Of a stretch of 64,000 nucleotides of DNA, positions 59,397-64,000 are shown piece after piece (positions within the stretch are counted from its first letter, which is position 1; every line of letters starts with the position of its first letter). The stretch covers positions 32,725,299 through 32,789,298 of the forward strand of contig JAFMSR010000010.1 in NCBI GenBank assembly GCA_022818135.1, read 5' to 3'. A program made the position numbers and the translations under genes. The stretch is from Saxidomus purpurata. Its lineage: Eukaryota > Mollusca > Bivalvia > Venerida > Veneridae. The notes beneath the pieces are model-generated. The model had not been told where the DNA came from, searched no databases, and was given only the letters and a program-made list of their open reading frames with translations.

Positions 59397-59818
59397 ACAG
59401 GCTGAGCATATCACCCAATCTGGGTAAATATCCCGAATGAGCTAAAATAGCCTGATCGGGCTAAAACATAAACAACAGAAAAGTACATTTTTTTAAATAA
59501 CTAATTTGCTAGGAAAAAGTGCATGCTATTTGTTTCAGTGTATGTTTATATTATTGTAAGCAATAAGAATAAGCAAATTTCATGTCAATATCTTGTTGGT
59601 GAAATTTTGATTTCTTTACCTACTCAAAAACCAGAAAGGAATGTTTTCATCAGGTCTGTATAGATCAGATAATATTCTGTGAAATATATAACTTGCGCTT
59701 TTTCTTTGAAAAAGTTATTTAAAGAATTGTACTTTTCTATTGTTTACATTTTAGCCTGATCAGGCTATTTTAGCTCATTCGGGGTATTTACCCCAATCGG
59801 GAGATATGCTCAGCCTGT
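59397..59818. mobile_element. Harbinger-like MITE with long terminal inverted repeats
   Basis: 422 bp. The left end ACAGGCTGAGCATATC... and the right end ...GATATGCTCAGCCTGT pair over about 90 bp each, through CCGAATGAGCTAAAATAGCC and GTAAACAATAGAAAAGTAC. The 3-bp TTA duplication and a TIR-only body fit a PIF/Harbinger-derived MITE; the superfamily is inference from the duplication length and sequence. Confidence 0.7.
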
Positions 59819-59821
59819 TTA
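59819..59821. repeat. Target duplication TTA, right
   Basis: TTA directly after ...CTCAGCCTGT, matching 59394-59396. Confidence 0.5.
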
Positions 59822-61011
59822 ATACAGAAAAAAAATGGAATTAAGAAAGGTCACAAAACTGATCCAATCTTAATTCTATACCTAACCTTATTGCTACTCT
59901 AAATTTGCCTAACTCTAAAACTAGTATGATAACTGACTTCTTCAAACCCCTGACCCTACTGTCAGTTCATTACTCAATATTTGCTTCCTGGCAGACAATT
60001 ATGAAAAGGGTCCTTTCAATGACAGAACCTATTTAAAATGTTTACAGAGTCTTTATTGAGTATGAACACTGAAGGAGATATATCATGCGTTCCTTAACGT
60101 GAAATGAACCCAAATCATGGCAAATTGCTGTGTTTACAATGTCGCGAAAACATATTACAAACATCAAAGCTGGATTGCAGTCACTTGGAATTTGAAGTCA
60201 GGCAACAAAAATAGATACGTTTGTTCACATTCACTATTAATTTCACTATTGAACAAAGTATATTAGAATAACAAACCCTACCCGGCCTATATTAAAATTT
60301 GTTGAATTTGCAAATTTTGTTTGTTGGCGCGCTTGTCAAGCGTCTGAGAATTACAGGTTACAAACTACTAAATGTATTTTCTACTCATGCAAGGCCTTCC
60401 GCGTTTAAGGCTTCCTTTTAGAATATTAATCTAAGGAGAGGACTAAAATGGTTCTATATGTAAGTCATATGCAACACAAAACTTAAATAATCCCCCTATA
60501 CTCACATGGTTTATGTCCAGAAAGGCCCAGTACCAAAAGAGGCCCCGTCCAAGAAGGTACACTTTTCAGAATATACCCTATGAATTAGTATAGAAACTAT
60601 TTGCAGGGCGTATAGTTTTGAGGCTGTAAACACTCAGTTCGGCTTAGAGAGGTGCGATGTGAGATAAAAAGATTATTTCAGCTAAAACCTTTTTACTTTT
60701 TAATGCGGCGTACACTAGTTTTATTGAGTCTATCAATGTCTGCTGTAAATTCCTTGTCAAACTGTACTGCACGTTATTATAAGAATTATTTAAGAATTGT
60801 TACTTAAACAGATAAACGGTTAAAAAATAGAATTTTGTTTTATTTGAAAACAAATAGACTGGACTCTGAAATGTCTGAAATTATATATAATAAATACATG
60901 GCCTTTGTGATGAATAAAGTTTTATGAAGAAAAACATTCTGACAATCTAATTCATACAACTGAGATAGAAAACTCCAACAAACATTTTAGTATGTAGAAT
61001 TATCTAGTGGA
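59822..61011. other. Intergenic upstream of Ku70, no gene seen
   Basis: AT-rich, no conserved frame. A slightly GC-richer stretch with GTTGGCGCGCTTGTCAAGCG at about 60323 could belong to the Ku70 promoter if the gene has a 5' UTR exon here; that is a guess from position. Confidence 0.3.
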
Positions 61012-61140
61012 CTTCTGCTAAAATGGAGAGAGGGGTTACTTATTTTACAAAGATTTATATAGGAAAAACTTTAACACTGCTTAGATATTTGGCATATAGC
61101 ATTGTCTAGTGGACCTCTGCCATGTTTGTTCAATCGTGCC
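61012..61140 (-). mobile_element. Family A fragment, inverted
   Basis: On the minus strand: GCAGAGGTCCACTAGACAAT, GCCAAATATCTAAGC, then TTTTTCCTATATAAATC. One unit only. Confidence 0.55.
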
Positions 61141-61663
61141 TCTGAGGACAAAATAGCCCACGCTCTGAAGATCACTTGTCTATGTACAGTTATAGGAACA
61201 TGTTGTAACATTGGCGTGAAGGGCAATGGAAAACATTAAACAGCAGATCTTTTTACTTGCGAAGGTATCAACGATACTGTCGACACTGATCTATGTGTAC
61301 ATGTATACATCAACCCCAATTAGGACATCCTGTCAGTGAACATGCATGGTTGATGTTAAATATGTTTTGAGCCGTCGCATACTGCTTAACGAACTATAGT
61401 TTATGAAAAATCGTGACAACAAAGTAATGATAGCGGACATTGATGACGAATGCTAGACACCATACCAGTTAAGTACTTTGTGCTCGTATGAGTTTCTTAT
61501 AACCTTAGATAATATGATAACACTGCATTACAGGATCTTAGCCCTAACTGTGACCTTTACCGTCAAGATAGCTCCCAGGGTGCGTTGCATTACATAACCT
61601 TTTGTTATGGGCAACACGTGTGTGAAGTTATTTGAAAAACGGTCAATGCATATTGGAGCGGCC

Positions 61664-61822
61664 GATTAGCTTAGTCGGGACAGCAATTCGAGTGATTAAC
61701 GCGAAACTGTTCTAAGTGCATGTAGAAATATAAGAAGATAGGATAGTTTCTCGTTGACACCTCGAATTGCTCTAAAAGCTAACTCTCGCGGGTTGGGGTT
61801 CCGGTCAGGGTGCATTTTTTTC
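61664..61822 (+). repeat. tRNA-like sequence with an expanded hairpin arm
   Basis: The 5' part GATTAGCTTAGTCGG fits an A box and the 3' part GCGGGTTGGGGTTCCGG is B-box-like. Between them AGCAATTCGAG pairs perfectly with CTCGAATTGCT, and the stem extends inwards (GAAACT with AGTTTC). A long hairpin therefore replaces the anticodon arm. It is not a standard tRNA. Confidence 0.4.
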
Positions 61823-62346
61823 TAACCCAGTGACATATGGCGCCTTCTCCCTGCATAAAGATAACACTTGACAGGATTTTTTACTCTGAAATGTAGCTAC
61901 CCATTTCTTTCATATTCAGTGAACTCCGTTTCTAACGTACCCCTTTGGACCATTTAAATGTGTTCCTTATATCCGAAGTTTTTTTATATCCTTATAATAT
62001 TTGCATATGAAATAACGAAAGAAAAACACTTTGAAATTTAGCTACCCATTTCTTTCACATTCATAACGTACCCCTTGGGACCATCTATTATAAAATATGT
62101 TCCTTCTATTCAGGATTTTCGCCATATCAGAATTTGAAACACATCCGTCTCAAGAAAACGACATCAAGTGCCAAATTCCTAAGAGCCAAGTTCCAGGCCA
62201 GATGAAAAGCTGGAGAGAGAAAACTCCATCATTCAACCTGGAAAATACTGGCAGGTTTAACGCTTTGGAAGCTCATCAAACAGTTGAGTGATGAAGGAAG
62301 CAACAGTGGCGCAATAACTCTGGTAGAGAATGAAACCCTGCTGGTA

Positions 62347-62742
62347 GGATAACAGGCAGCAACAAGATGCGTTAACAGGCAGCAACAAGATGCGTTAACA
62401 GGCAACATCAAGATGCGTTAACGGCGCAACAAGATGCGTTAACAGGCAGCAACAAGATGCGTTAACAGGCAGCATCAAGATGCGTTAACAGGCAACAACA
62501 AGATGCGTTAACAGACAGCATCAAGATGCGTTAACAGGCAGCAACAAGATGCGTTAACAGGCAGCAACAAGATGTGTTAACAGGCAGCAACAAGATGCGT
62601 GAACAGGCAGCAACAAGATGCGTTAACAGGCAGCATCAAGATGCGTTAACAGGCAGCATCAAGATGCGTTAACAGGCAGCAACAAGATGCGTTAACAGGC
62701 AGCAACAAGATGCGTGAACAGGCAGCAACAAGATGCGTTAAC
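62347..62742 (+). repeat. 23-bp minisatellite, about 17 copies
   Basis: The unit AACAGGCAGCAACAAGATGCGTT repeats with few changes (CAACA/CATCA variants, one 20-bp copy near 62420). It contains GTTAAC at each junction. Short frames through it are artefacts. Confidence 0.92.
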
Positions 62743-64000
62743 AATTATGATGATATTTCGTCGCACCATCTAAAATGGTGTATTTGACAAGAAAACCAAA
62801 CTTCTCCTTAATAAAATTAATTAAAAATATTTGACGAGCATGACTGTGTGCTTATGCTGACTTAGAATAAATGATACCAGAAAATCCACTCTGGAAAGGT
62901 ATATTTGCTCACGTCCTTTACACACTGTGTATGAAATTGTCGTGACGATGAAACATTCCCATTCAAGTATGATCATTATATTAATATCATCTCTTAATGA
63001 GGATAAATGTTAATTGACACACTGCTAAGTTATAAGGCTCATGCAATATGCATTTGATAAGAGCTATTTGCCCATACCAAATTTATATATATGTGTCAAA
63101 TAATTGTATAACAATACAACTTTTATCTTTTAACAAATTTTTAGCAAGCATTTTTAAGCAACTTTAACAAGTTCTCAAAAACAGAAACTTTATCTTTTTA
63201 TCATACACGGATGAAATTAACACAACTTCTTGAGTGGGGCTTTATCATGTCTGCATGGACGTCAGCTCACAAAGCCCATTAAGTCACCTTTTACGACACA
63301 CGCAGGGCGTCACCCACGATGGTTGCACTGCTTCCTATTTAGAGCTGGGTGGACTGAGGCACGTGTGGCATCAATGCTTTTGCCAAAGAACACACCTCGT
63401 ACTCGGGAGGTTCCAGAGACGAACGCCCTAACCACTGAGCTATCGAGGCCCATGAATTTTCCTTCAATTTCCTACTCTGCAATAGCACTTACCACCACGA
63501 TTTCATACAGGAATTAAGTACGTGTATTTCGTGCAAAACGTTTGGACACCATGCTTAACAAAAATGCAAAAACTTAACTTTGAGATTTAGAATTAGCAAG
63601 CATGATGTTTAAATGTTTAGACGGTCGGGGACACCTTTTCAATAGTTAATATATTGTTGCAACATATTAAAACGGTTGGGCCACAAGTTAATTCATCATT
63701 AGAAGTGATCCTTCCCTGTCAGACTTTTTGGCAAAATACGCACATTATGGCAAGTTTGTATTGTAACTATTAACACAAAAACAAAAGTGAATAAAACCAC
63801 AACATTTTAATAATAACAAAAATGATTTGGATTTGTATATTTCCTAACTTTTAAGATAAAGAATAACAAATATATGAAGAGCATTTAATGAGTTAAAGGA
63901 ATATAGTTTACTGTGGGTATAGTTGTATATTTGATAAATACTTCGCAAAGAGATAGAGGAACAAAATAGTGCACATGTATTTGTGCATAAAATTAATTTG
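62743..64000. other. Right end of window, mostly unassigned
   Basis: AT-rich with no conserved frame. A GC-richer patch at 63235-63455 holds a tRNA-like SINE head (listed separately). Confidence 0.4.
63240..63455 (-). repeat. tRNA-like SINE
   Basis: The minus strand starts GGGCCTCGATAGCTCAGTGG and TTAGGGCGTTCG, a near-perfect A box region, followed by a diverged B-box stretch and a GC-rich body. The GCCTCGATAGC head is shared with the tRNA-like copy at 32721-32797. Confidence 0.55.

Noticed and set aside
62347..62742. CRISPR-like array of 23-bp repeats
   Set aside because: Contiguous tandem repeat without spacers.

Overview
This window is eukaryotic nuclear DNA, almost certainly from a marine bivalve mollusc. 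It is AT-rich and has split genes with GT/AG introns. It carries single-exon TRIM and Mab-21 genes of the type expanded in bivalves. It is also packed with dispersed repeats containing internal tandem arrays, tRNA-derived SINE relics and decayed LINEs. The species cannot be fixed from the sequence alone.

Layout. (1) 1-15.84 kb, minus strand: a choline/ethanolamine kinase gene. I assembled eight coding exons (443-15839) giving 336 codons in one open frame; the last short exon lies off the left edge. (2) 16-20.4 kb: a degenerate foldback element (16423-17097) and a pair of long inverted repeats about 2.2 kb apart. (3) 20478-22652, plus strand: an intronless TRIM-type RING/B-box/coiled-coil gene. 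(4) 23882-25269: a well-preserved foldback element with a 6-bp target duplication, built from 6-bp near-palindromes spaced every 20-22 bp. (5) 25.4-34 kb: a 43-bp minisatellite, tandem-array transposons, a 5'-truncated LINE and nested insertions. (6) 34071-36146, plus strand: an intronless Mab-21/cGAS-like nucleotidyltransferase-fold gene. (7) 36.2-43.6 kb: LINE relics and several families of tandem-array elements. (8) 43640-57186, minus strand: a complete Ku70 (XRCC6) gene. Its 19 coding exons have compatible phases and give 606 residues, close to the vertebrate length. One intron holds a 40-bp minisatellite that duplicates the next exon's 3' splice site, and another holds a frameshifted zinc-finger fragment. 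(9) 57.2-64 kb: more transposons, a Harbinger-like MITE, a tRNA-like hairpin and a 23-bp minisatellite.

The genes do not form an operon or one pathway. Choline kinase (phospholipid synthesis) and Ku70 (DNA end joining) are housekeeping genes. The TRIM and Mab-21 genes are of types linked to innate immune signalling in bivalves and sit alone in repeat-rich DNA. The least familiar structure is the foldback family with its 21-bp lattice of palindromes. Also notable are transposon families carrying arrays of nuclear-receptor-like half-sites, and those ending in a hairpin followed by CTAA. All homology calls come from reading the sequence; no database search was run.
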